64,000 nucleotides of DNA. Source: Lunularia cruciata. Its lineage: Eukaryota > Streptophyta > Marchantiopsida > Lunulariales > Lunulariaceae. A program made the translations under genes and the position numbers. Below are positions 36,475 to 46,299 of the stretch, piece by piece; position 1 is the stretch's first letter; every line of letters begins with the position of its first letter. The stretch is from contig OX419759.1 of assembly GCA_948567375.1 (NCBI GenBank), positions 225,303-289,302 of the forward strand, read 5' to 3'. The notes beneath the pieces are model-generated. The model worked only from the letters and a program-made list of their open reading frames with translations. It was not told the origin of the DNA and ran no database searches.

Positions 36475-37057
36475 TCTACTTGGGATGCAATTAGAGGACC
36501 TATGGAGCTTGTAGCCAGATCCAAGAGAGTTTTTCACATTGAGGTTGGGACCTCTAGTGGTTGGAAGCATGACACTATTGCTCTCAAGGGTCCAATGTAG
36601 CATCCAATTAGTTTGTCTCCCACTCCTATGAAAGTTACAAAGGATACTTGGGAGCCAGATCTTGGACCCAAGCTTACAAGAGAGGAAAGATGAAGAGTTT
36701 GGAGGTTCTTGAGGAGCTACATGAGTTTTTTTGTCTTCAATATGAAGGATTTGGATATTATAAAAGGACCTTGTATTTGGATTGAGCTGACTTGCAATAT
36801 ACCAATTTGTTGATGTCCCTATTATTATAGTGACTAGAGAGAGCATTGATTCAAAGCTAGAGTAGTGACCTTTTTGAGGTTGGTTTGGTGGAGATTTCAC
36901 ATGGAAATTATGCATTAGCTATAGTAGTGGTAACCAAGAAGGATATGCATGGCAACTATACATATAGGTGGATGTGTGAAGACTACCATCCTATCAATCG
37001 ATAGACTAGGGCTGATCGATATGTCATGCCAACACTAGAGGAGATCTTTGATGCAAT
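36475..37057 (+). pseudogene. Family-2 RT region, first part (second copy)
   Basis: Resumes the family-2 element after copy E. It reads through sequence equivalent to 19087-19670 of the first copy, ending in LEEIFDAIG (GAGGAGATCTTTGATGCAAT), the segment just before the first RT catalytic motif. It is cut at 37057 by a family-1 5' LTR. The RT resumes only at 41656, with about 215 bp missing, including the VFNSLDLQVGYHQ motif. Confidence 0.7.
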
Positions 37058-40000
37058 TGGGGTACCCACATTTTTTTTTCTGAAATAGAGAAGAATAAGT
37101 GTATAGAGAAGTCGGATTGTGCCGGTATGGCCAAGGAAGGCTAAGAAAAGAGTCTTTGGGATAAAACCCAATTTAACGTGGCTTTGGGTCATAAGATGAA
37201 GTACTCGGAATTTCCTTGTTAGCATACAACCCAAAGTAAGGAATCTTTGTATCGGGAGGTTGCTCAACCCGAGGCGAGGACAATGTAACAACTTTCCTTT
37301 GGGGCAAGAAATTCAAGAAGGGACCGTTCAAAAACCGGCAGTCATATGCATGAAGGATACTTGATAGTGATAGGAGCGTGCAAGAGGTGTGATTTCTTGG
37401 TAGAAACTCAAATTGAAAAGAGACAAAGATGGCATGACTCTATAAAAATCAGGCTAACAACCAAGCAATGACAAGAAATTTTCCTTTGCCATTGAGGAGT
37501 CATCCTACAAAAGATCGTGGGAAGGGAAGTAGAGTCGAAGACGCATTGGTGTGTAGAGGAGAATTTGAGAGAGCTAATCAATGAGGAAGAAAGAAAGATG
37601 GGAGGAGGAAAGAAGAACTCCAAATTTGTAGTGAGAAATCATGAAATTTAGAGGTTAGATGTGATCGCAAGAATTGAAGTCTTGAGCCAACTTCGGATCA
37701 CATTCTTGGCATGGAACTAGAATGTGAGCTTTCCAAGATTCATGATTGAGATAATTGAGAGTAGATGACTCAATGGCCCCAAGGAAGTATGAAAGAGAGG
37801 AAATCCGGCTCACTAGACGGAATTGGATTGGAGATTAGTACTCGGGAGAGAAGTAGGTGTGGAGTAGGGTGCCACGTTCTTGGAGAAGGGAGAGGTAGCA
37901 AAAGAAACCCAAGAAGTGAGAGAGGCATTTTCTTCAAAGTGTACGAAGAATGGGTACAAAGTAGAGAGTTACAGGGATCCTATCAAGCAAGGGATCGTGA
38001 CTGCTCTCATGGCAATCTTGAAGCCGGAGAGAACTACTTATGTGATGAAGCACCAAGTGTTGTTCTTCCATAAGATGTTTGTAAGAGAGCCGATTGACTG
38101 GGCAAAGTGTTTGCATGGGCGAACAAGATAGATGGTGTGGAATTTGCGGGATAAATTGCCTCTGCATTACATTATGCCATTTGTAGCACATTTCTATCTG
38201 GGGCTGAATTTGCTCAATGCGCCAGAGTGCAACAAAATGGTGTCGCATTTCCATCCTGACTTAAGAAAGGAGGTCGACATGGAGGAGCAGCAGTACATTC
38301 TTCAAATCAGAAGCAGCGATGAGTACTACATGCAAATGGGGAAGAGTGTGCAGGTGGACGTGAGTACTCTGAAGTCAAAGAAGAGGAGTCAACAAGGAGA
38401 AGGAGAAGGAGAAGGAGAAGGAGAAGACGTCAAAAGAATAAGATCTCAGAAGACCAAGAGGGTAAACCCAAGGAAAGGTATAGTAGTAATCGTGTCATTG
38501 GAGGAAGAATCAGAAGGTGAAGCCAAATGCAAGTCCAAAGACTCGGAACGAGAGGAAGAACCCAAGCTCACATTGCAGAGTACAGCACGAGTAGTGACAA
38601 TGACAAAGGTGGAGAGATGATGTCGGTACCCATAGAAGAAGAAGAAGCCAAGATGGAGACAGAGGAGGAAGGTAACGTGAAGTTAGAAGAGGAAGTGCCA
38701 GAGCAGGAGGAGAGAAAAGTTACCATTCAAAGAGAAGTTCATTCCAGGTGAAAGGCAAAGTGTGAAGCGGCTCCAAGCAAGGTAAGAGAAGAGGAGAATG
38801 TAAGTTTGGGAAGTGAAGCATCTATTCCAAGATGACAATAGTAGCAAAGAAGGCGAGTATCAAGAGAAGAAGAGGTGAAGAAGGAGATCACTCCGCAAGT
38901 CAAAGTAGCCATGAGTGAAGAAGTGGAGTACCTATAGGAAGTTGTGTGTCCTTTGTTGGTGAAGTTGGAACACAAGAAGAAGGAAATGCAGTCGAAGTGT
39001 CCAAAGGTGAAGATTATGTTGCAGATGTTAGCCCGATTGGAAGAAGAGAACTCGGAATTAAAGAAGAGTATAATCTGAGGAGAGGAGGAAAGGGAAGTAC
39101 TACAAGAAGAGGTAGTAGTACAAAATCAATTGATTGAGAACTTGAGGAGAGAAGCAAGGAATTGAGAGGAACTCATAAAGCAGAGTGACATAGCAAGGGA
39201 GAGACAAGTAGCTGAGAATGAGATCTTGAAGTAGCAATTTGTTGATTTGAGATTAGAGATTATCCATGTTATGGCAAGAATAGCCGAGAAGGAACAAGAG
39301 CTCCATAGGGTGATGGAGAGTGTAGAAGAGAAGAAGCAGTTGTGGCAATGAGAGTGGATAATGCGATATAGAGAAGAAGAAAGGTTGAGAGAATTACTTT
39401 GCAATCAGGAGGAGAAGATTGTATAGAAGGAGAAGGAAAAGGAGGTTGTGAAAGCCAAATTTGAGGTGGAGTTGGAAATGTACCAAGAAGATTGGCTTGC
39501 AGATCGGGGAACGGGAGAGGAAAATGAGATTGAAGCTATTGTAGGAGATCGTAATCAGGATGAATGCAATGCTAAGTATAGAGCCCAGTGTGCATATTGA
39601 AAAGATGAAGCTGCATGAGTTGAAGTTATTGGTGCAGGAGACGAGGAGGAGACATGCAAAGGACACAAACTTGAATGCGTTGTTGATCAGTCTCAGAACT
39701 CGTGTAGATAAGAAGATATTGGAAGTAGAAGACAATATCACAATTAGATTAGACTTAGTGAAATTAGAGATAGATAAACTTTGGAAAGATGTTAGAGCAA
39801 AACCCAAAGTAGATGAAGTAGGAGTGCAGATGTCTTTGGAGTTACCATTGGAGACATTAGAGAAGAGTGGGTCGGCAGATACGGAGTAAGATAGATTACC
39901 CACTAGATCAGGGACAAGAATTGTTAGATTTGGTAGAGGATGTAGGAGTGGTGAAACTCGAGGAAAGAATAGTAGGAAGTAAAGTTACTTTGGGTTTGGG

Positions 40001-40833
40001 TTTGAAAGCCAAAAAAGAAGTAGACATCCGATCGGATAAGTAACAAATTTGAGATGTGCATAGGCAGATATGAAGAGGTGCATTGTCATTTTGGATCTGC
40101 AGGTTTGTAGAGTTGTTAGGAAGAGGTACATTAGGAAGATAACTGTCAATTGCTTCACTATTTAAGAGTGGCATTCACAATCTTATGTTGTTCAGTGCTC
40201 ATTATTTCTGAGAATAGATAAAGCAAAGTGTTGTGAAGCAGTGTTTGTTGCTTGAGCTTGATTCCAAGTATCAACTTTGTGTTTGTGTTTATGAGTGTGT
40301 GGAGAAATTTGAAGTGCAAGTCAGTGTGTTTGTTGGATGTTGGGTTCTGCAGCCTTGATCTTCATTTTGTGTGTTTGATCCTAAGTGAAGTGCAATTGAA
40401 GCAATGCCTTGATAGATCTAAGAGGAATTGTCATGTTGGTAGTATTTTGCATTTATGAGTGCAATGCAAAGTTGATGTGAAGCAATTCCGATTGAGGAAG
40501 TTGTGCCTTCAGTGGAAGGGGAGAACACAATTCTGAGGTGAAGTTTTGCATTGAAGTGCCATTTTTGGGAGAGCCTAAATCATTACAATCAAGATTGTTT
40601 GGAAAGAATCAAAGGTGTTGTAATTAAGAAGTGTGAATTTGTGACAAGGCTATGAATCATTTCTTATTACTCTCTTCTGGGTGTGGTTTCTACCTGAGAG
40701 ATTAAAGAAGAACTCAAGAAGAACTACATTGTTACTATTTGCTTTGTATTTGGACATTTCTGACTTGTATCTTTGCGGGAATGAACTTTACATACCTGAT
40801 TACCGCAAAAGTGATATTTGCCGGGTTGTCACA
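37058..40833 (+). mobile_element. Family-1 5' LTR (copy I), 3.78 kb
   Basis: Begins TGGGGTACCCACATTTTTTT (third base changed from the family TGTGG) and ends CCGGGTTGTCACA. It is followed after 7 nt by a tRNA-Asp-type primer binding site, which identifies it as a 5' LTR and confirms the family's right border. It inserted in the RT gene of the second family-2 element at GATGCAAT. The partner 3' LTR is not present. Confidence 0.9.
37598..40043 (+). pseudogene. LTR-embedded coiled-coil frame, copy I (about 815 codons)
   Basis: ATG at 37598 (MGGGKKNSKFVVRNH) to TAA at 40041-40043. Approximate residues: 1-240 globular domain (MEKGEVAKETQEVREAF; QMVWNLRDKLPLHYIMP with a stop just before; MPFVAHFYLGLNLLNAPE); 247-414 acidic/basic linker with SKKRSQ and an expanded (GGAGAA)n run coding GEGEGEGE at 38395-38426; 414-730 coiled coil (KLHELKLLVQETRRRHAKD); and a tail with VGVQMSLELPLETLEKSGS near 39820-39880. 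About eight stops or frameshifts. It has no signal peptide, transmembrane segment or zinc knuckle that I can see. The frame lies before the primer binding site, so in a transcript it would be the first large frame. Confidence 0.75.
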
Positions 40834-40840
40834 TGATTTT

Positions 40841-40860
40841 TGGCACTGCTGCCGGGGATA
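40841..40860 (+). other. Family-1 primer binding site (tRNA-Asp type)
   Basis: TGGCACTGCTGCCGGGGATA lies 7 nt after the LTR. The complement of the 3' end of plant tRNA-Asp is TGGCGCCGTTGCCGGGGATC (established), a match at 16 of 20 positions. Athila and many related plant gypsy elements use this primer, which fits the integrase type at 1-909. Confidence 0.75.
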
Positions 40861-41182
40861 CAAATCTCGAAAGTGGAAGAATATGAAGCCAAATTCAAGA
40901 CTAGGTATCAAAGCAATATGAATGTCTGCATCAAGAGAACAAAAGGAAGAGAGAGTTCAAAGACAAGCGTTGCATCATGAAGAAGACAATGTTTGAAGAT
41001 CTAATCCACTTTTGAAAAAACCAAACAAGAGGTGTTGGACTTTCATTTCCTTCACAAAGTGCAAGAAGCCTTGCAAGAACTTGACCAAAAGAAACGCAAA
41101 GGCGGTTGGCAAGGCTACTTTGCATCTCCCTCTTCCAAGAGGAAGAAAGACTTGAGTGGCCAGACATATGCATTACGGCCCA
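40861..41182 (+). mobile_element. Start of family-1 internal region
   Basis: About 320 bp after the primer binding site, rich in A and G (for example GAGAACAAAAGGAAGAGAGA). Short Lys/Glu-rich frames are seen but no recognisable gag. It ends at 41182, where a family-2 terminal repeat begins; the rest of the internal region and the 3' LTR are missing. Confidence 0.55.
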
Positions 41183-41640
41183 TGTCACACCATTTGTAGT
41201 GCCACAAGATGCTCGAACACTAGAGTTCCAGTGATAGTAGTTAGAGTTATTTTAGCAGTTTCTCATAGACTACTTTCCGACGGTTAGATTTTGTGTTTGG
41301 GGTACTGACTTCATGTTGGAGCCCACCGTCACTTTGCACCATTCGCACTGTTGAGTGTGCCGTCAGTAGGACCATTAGGGTTTTAGAGCTCAAGTCCAGG
41401 GGGTATAGTTTTGAAGTGAGCTCCAGAGAGCTCACTTCTTTGATGTTGAGCCTTCGAGTTCCTGGCTATGGTGGACAAAGGCCGGCGAGCGTCACCTGGA
41501 TTCTCTATGCTTGAGTGGGTGTGGCTTGACTGTAATCAATGCCCAGTTGTTGGTAGTTTATAGAGTGATAGATCAAGTACTGATCTAAGTTGAGTTGAGT
41601 TGAGTTGAGAGTGGTAAGCAATCTGATTACATCAGAGAAG
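41183..41640 (+). mobile_element. Family-2 LTR fragment (B module) fused to RT
   Basis: Starts TGTCACACCATTTGTAGTGC, the exact B-module start seen at 23316 and 44361. It runs through the module to ATCTGATTACATCAGAGAAG, the beginning of the 5' LTR's second part, and then stops. The next 15 bases are a perfect inverted copy of AGCAATCTGATTACA, followed by RT sequence. A short (GTTGA)n run is at about 41589-41608. Confidence 0.75.
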
Positions 41641-41655
41641 TGTAATCAGATTGCT

Positions 41656-43497
41656 TATTGATGACATTTTGGTTTATAGTACTACTATGGAGGAGCATGA
41701 GAGACAGTTGTTGGAGGTGTTTGAGAGGTTGAGATCTCATGGACTCAAATTACATCCTGGGAAGTGTAGGTTCATCCACAAGCAGGTTGAGTATTTGGGT
41801 CACACTATCTACCTCGAAGGACTTGGTGTCCAATAGACCAAGGTGGAGGCTACTGCACGTATTCCTCGGCCTATGGATGTGAGCAGAGTGCGAGTATTCC
41901 TTGGGTTGGCAAACTTCTATTGCTGCTATGTTAGAGGATTTAGTGCCATTGCCAAGGCCTTGACAAAGCTGACCAAGCTTACACAGGAGTGGTGTTGGGG
42001 AGATGAGCAAGAGAGAGCTTTTGTAGAGCTCAAGGAAAGGTTGATATCTGCTCCTATTTTGAGGAGACCAATCAGGGGACGACCATTTCAGGTTCACATT
42101 GATTGGAGTATGTTGGGGGTTGGAGCGGTGCTCACCTAGCATGATGATGAGGAGAAGGAGTTTGTGGTGGCCTATGCTAGTCGCTCCAACAATTCATCGG
42201 AGGCAAACTATAGTTCATATGAGGGAGAGCGCTTGGCAGCAATTTGGGCAATAGCACATTTCCAATGTTACCTATTTGGTAACCCCTTCACTCTCATCAT
42301 TGATCATCAGCCGCTGAAGTGGTTGATGGAGTTCAACAAGCTTTCAGGGTAGCTTGCACGATGAGCTCTGATTTTACAAGAGTATGATTTCACGGTTGTT
42401 CACAGACCTGGAGTGGTGAACCATGATGCAGATGGGTTGAGTAGAAACCCATGTCCCAGCCAGTAGGATCAGACTGGAGCACGTTGGCATGGTGAGACAG
42501 ATGAGGAGATGGTGTCAGGCTGGCATGCATTGGCCTTCTGTGTATATTTGCAGAGGCTTTGGTGGTATATCTCTCAACACATATAGGAGGATTTATTGAG
42601 GTCACAGATCCATAGAGTGAAGATATTGGTACAGTTCAGCGAGACATTCATGATGATGTCTTAGTGATGGACTATCTTCGCACTGGTGTTGTGGGTGGCA
42701 TAGTTGGGGCCAAGGAGAGAGACCGTGTTCTTCAGCAAGCCAAATGATTTAGATTGGAGTGCAGACACCTTTTGCGTGTATGGGAGGATGGTAGAGTGCG
42801 AGTAGTACCACTTCCATCTCAAAGACCACAGTTGGTCCGTCATGCTCATGAGGAACTAGGACACTTTGGAGTAAAGCGTACGTATAGCTTACTCCAGAGT
42901 CATTATTGGTGGCACGGTATGCAGACCGAGGTACAGCAATTTGTTGGTAGATGTGTGGTTTGTGACCAAGTTAGAGCATCATTCAATGCTCCTATGCCAC
43001 AGTTACACCCATTACCTATCATGGGATTGGGTTACCCTTGGAGTTTGGACTTTTCCGGACCTTTACCATTGACTGTGAGACATCATCGGTATGTTTTGGT
43101 GATGGTAGAGCACTTCTCCAAGTGGATTGAGTTGGTGGCACTTCCTGACAAGTCTACTAAAGGGATATCTTACTTGTTCCAAGATCAAGTTCTTAGTCAT
43201 TTTGGTGCACCAATTGAGGTTTTGACTGATCAGGGTACAAAGTTCTTGGGGGAGTTTCAGGTCTTGTGTGACAAGGCTTTGATTCATCATTGTACTTCAT
43301 CCCGAGATCACCCTGAGGCAGATGGCTTAGCAGAGAGAGTGGTTCAGACGGTGAAGAGAGGATTGCAAAAGTATGGTTTGCATAGAGGCCACTTGGGAGA
43401 TTGGGATCTCCAATTACCTTGGTTGGCCATGGACTATCGGTTCAGCCAGCAATCCCCCTTAGCATCCTTCTCTCCATACTTTCTACTCTATGGATGA
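41656..43497 (+). pseudogene. Family-2 RT (second half), RNase H and integrase, best preserved copy
   Basis: RT: IDDILVYSTTMEEHERQLL (end of the YIDD box), HPGKCRF, FLGLANFY. RNase H: VHIDWSMLGVGAVL with Asp, SYEGERLAAIWA with Glu, IIDHQPLKWLM with Asp, and NHDADGLSRNP. Integrase: HAHEELGHFGVKRTY and CVVCDQVRA give the HHCC zinc finger at about 42838-42965. The core has LDFSGPLPLT, VLTDQGTKFLGEF and DGLAERVVQTVKRGL, so all three DDE residues are kept. The interruptions seen are stops (for example at about 41831 CAA-TAG, 42137, 42348, 42466, 42745 and 43495) and apparent frameshifts. It processes and integrates element cDNA in the living family. The first half of RT is missing here (see 36475-37057). 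Confidence 0.85.
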
Positions 43498-44084
43498 GAT
43501 CCTGATTTACCTGCAGCCATTCGTCAAGATGCTATTGTAGTTTTGGATTTGGATGACCCCGATGTATGGATGAGCGCATGTTCTCAGTGGGCAAAGATCT
43601 TTCGGAGAGTGATGCCGATGGCCTTTGAGAACTTGGCAATTGCTCAGCTAGAGATACTTTACGCTATGCTACTATTTGAGGAGGAGGTTACAGACCCTCA
43701 ATCCGTTGATTTCATCCAGGTGACTATGTATATCTATAGCAAACAACACCGACGACACTTGATGTTTCTATGGGCCGCACTATCTTGAGAGTGCATGAGG
43801 TTTTGCCATCTGGAAACCTTGTGTTAGAAGGACGTGATGGTGTTGTTTGGAAGGATCATGTGCGCAATTGTGCGCCATGCCACCTCCCAAACAGTGATGG
43901 TACTATGGAACCAAGCTTGGCACTTGTACGTGCAGGCTTGAGGTGTATGTTATGTGGCTCTTTTGGTGGAGCTGCTACTATGTTAGTGTGTGATAGCTGT
44001 TCAAGAGGATGGCATATGGCATGTATGACTCCTTCTCTCACGTTGGTTCCTCAAGGACAATGGTTATGTCCTAGATGTACTTGA
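43498..44084 (+). pseudogene. Integrase C-terminal region ending in a PHD finger (family 2)
   Basis: After the integrase core come LDLDDPDVWMSACSQWAKIF, then a GPY/F-like segment (FHPGDYVYL region, LPSGNLVLEGRDGVVWKDHV, NCAPCHLPN). The frame 43770-44084 then ends in a cysteine-rich module at 43944-44078: C-M-L-C, 11 residues, VCDSCSRGWHMACM, then WLCPRC and stop TGA at 44082. The C-x2-C ... C-x2-C-x4-H-x2-C ... W-x-C-x2-C pattern is the C4HC3 PHD finger. PHD fingers typically bind histone H3 tails (established). In this position, where chromoviruses have a chromodomain, it may guide integration to particular chromatin (inference). The other family-2 copy has the same module at 22158-22303. 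Confidence 0.8.
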
Positions 44085-44236
44085 CCTATAGCTAGTTCAT
44101 TCTTTATATGGTATAGATTGCAGAGAGGCAACTCACGATGGGGCTCCATAGCACCCGGCCTCCTGATCTTTGCCCATTAGAGGGTATACCATACACCTAG
44201 AGTAGATGGCTATCTGGAGTTAGAGGGACCTTATTG

Positions 44237-44249
44237 CCAGCTAGGGGGG
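44237..44249 (+). other. Candidate polypurine tract (family 2)
   Basis: CCAGCTAGGGGGG lies just before TGATTATGGTACTTTAG (module A). It is the only G-rich run between the end of pol and the terminal repeats. If it is the true polypurine tract, the 3' LTR would start at module A (44250) rather than at module B (44361). Confidence 0.35.
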
Positions 44250-44360
44250 TGATTATGGTACTTTAGAGTCTATGTATGACTTATGTGTGAGTTGTGCTTC
44301 TATAGTGTATGATGTTGACAGCGATGTATGTTGTGTAGTGATGTATATATGCACAACAGC
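44250..44360 (+). repeat. Family-2 terminal module A, first copy
   Basis: Runs from TGATTATGGTACTTTAGAGT to GCACAACAGC. A second copy at 44803-44897 and others at 49855-49964 and 63580-63700 (minus) share the core ACTTTAGAGTCTATGTATGA. Together with B it forms A-B-A at the 3' end of the element. Confidence 0.7.
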
Positions 44361-44897
44361 TGTCACGCCATTTGTAGTGCCATATCTAGATGCTTGGAGA
44401 CTAGAGTTCCAGTGATAGTAGTTAGAGTTATTTCAGCAGTTTCTCAAAGACTACTTTCTGACGGTCAGATTTATGTTTGGGGTACTGACTTCACGGTGGG
44501 GCCCACCGTCACTTTGCACCATTCGCACTGTCGAGTGTGCCGTCAGCGGGACCATTAGGGTTTCAGAGCTAGCTCAAGTCCAGGGGGTATAGTTTTGAAG
44601 TGAGCTCCAAAGAGCTCACTTCTCTGATGTTGAGCCTTCGAGTTCCTGGCTATGGTAGACAAAGGCCAGTGAGCGTCACCTGGATTCTCTATGCTTGAGT
44701 GGGTGTGGCTTGACTGTAATCAATGCCTAGTTGTTGGCAATTTATAGAGTGACAGATCAATTATTGATCTGAGTTGAGTTGAGTTGAGAGTGGTAAGCAA
44801 TCTGATTATTGTGGTACTTTAGAGTCTATGTATGACTTATGTGTGAGTTGTGCTCATACAATGTATGATGTTGACAGCAATGTATATACGCACAACA
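44361..44897 (+). mobile_element. Family-2 terminal repeat B-A (3' end of element)
   Basis: Module B starts TGTCACGCCATTTGTAGTGC (44361) and runs to AGCAATC (about 44802). Module A then runs to GCACAACA (44897). The same B-A unit stands alone at 49414-49964 and at 63580 onward, so B start and A end behave as real element ends. A short (GAGTT)n run lies at 44771-44788. After 44897 the minus-strand family-1 copy G resumes. Confidence 0.7.
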
Positions 44898-46195
44898 AAT
44901 TACCTTTATGTAAATTTGCTCATCTTCATCTGCATTTTGATGAAGATACAAATGGAAGTGGGATACCATACTCACCTTCTCCTCCAAGTTGAGTAGACTC
45001 AATCCCAAGTAAAAGTGTGCTGCAAATGCTACAAAGTAATGCAGAGGTGTTTGCATTCTTTCTCTAATTCCCAATCATTTATCTCATTTGTTGGTGAAAA
45101 CATCTTGCACAATTCACTTTTCTTACTACAAAAAATTGATGGAAGAACACAACCTTTTATTTTGTAGATAAGTAGTACACTTGGGCTTTAACATTGCCAT
45201 TACAGCCCCAATGATAATTCACCTCATTGGGTCCACTATTGTCCATATACTTCATCTTGTATCCATTCTTGGTGTGAGGAGCACTAAAAGAATTCCTCAC
45301 CTCCGTAGTCTCCTCCAACAAATCACCCTTACCATGGAAGGTGATCCCATCTGCCTCTCTAGCCTCTCTTCCCACACAAGTCTCCAATCCAACTCAATCT
45401 ATTGAGCCGGATTCCCTCTCTCCTCCTCTGCTTTGGAGCCATCCTCAAAATCACTAGCAATAATTTTTGCCATGACCCCTAGAAAACTCAAATTTTGAGC
45501 TAAAAATGTGATACAAATTTTGCTAAGGACTTTGAGCCTAGCTATCATTTCTAATCTCCAAATTATAGGATTTGTCACAACAAGTGCATGAATTTGCTTG
45601 TTGCTCTTCATTGGCATCATATGTTTACAAATTTGAGGTCATTTGAACACTATCTGCTCTCTTGGATGCATGATTCTAACTTAGTCAAGTCTTTGGAAAA
45701 TCAAAGTCTCATTTGGCCTTGTGATTTTCATTCCTTTGGGACAACTATTGATATGATCATGATATCTTCTTGACATTTCATAACTTCCCTAACAAAGTCT
45801 TAATTTTATAGTGTTCCATTGTGCAATCATTCTTCAATTGATTCGCAATCAACACTCACAAAATCTGTGTGTTTTTTTCCTATCACTCTCAACTTTCATC
45901 CCTTTGAAGTAGCCATTTTCTGAATGGTACTTTTTTGATTTGTGTGACCCAAAGAAAGGTTATTATAGTTTCTTTGGGTCAGGTTGATTATCCCAATGCA
46001 AGGTAACCTTACTTTTGGTCTACCACCCTGTAAGTCCAACCTAAGTCCTTCTTCCTCTAACCCAAAGTCAAATTCTTTGGGTATAACCCAAACACACAAT
46101 AACTTCTCTTTTTTTCCTCATTTAGCCTCACTTTGGCTCTACCAATACACTTCTTCTGTAAAGCTTGCAACACAAAAAATGTGGATAGAATACCA
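44898..46195 (-). mobile_element. Family-1 LTR (copy G), right part, with frame remnants
   Basis: Continuation of 22391-23315 after the family-2 insertion, with about 80 bp missing at the joint. It contains the globular-domain part of the LTR frame on the minus strand (VAFAAHFYLGLSLLNLEEK at about 44960-45050; DGITFHGKGDLLEETTEVRN at about 45290-45350; ITFLAQNLSFLGVMAKIIAS). U3-type sequence follows, with the CCCAAAG inverted pair (about 45945-45980), ending in AAAAAATGTGGATAGAATACCA near 46195, a damaged TGTGGTACCCACA end. Confidence 0.7.
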
Positions 46196-46299
46196 TCTTA
46201 GCAAGTCTTGTGACTACATAGAATTTTTGTTCCGTATTCCTAAACATCCCATGGATTGTTCTTTGAACATGGATCCCATAGCCTTCAATCTCTTTATAT

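Noticed and set aside
43770..44084. A stand-alone PHD-finger gene
   Set aside because: It is in line with the integrase C-terminal region and is repeated in the other family-2 copy; it is the end of the polyprotein.
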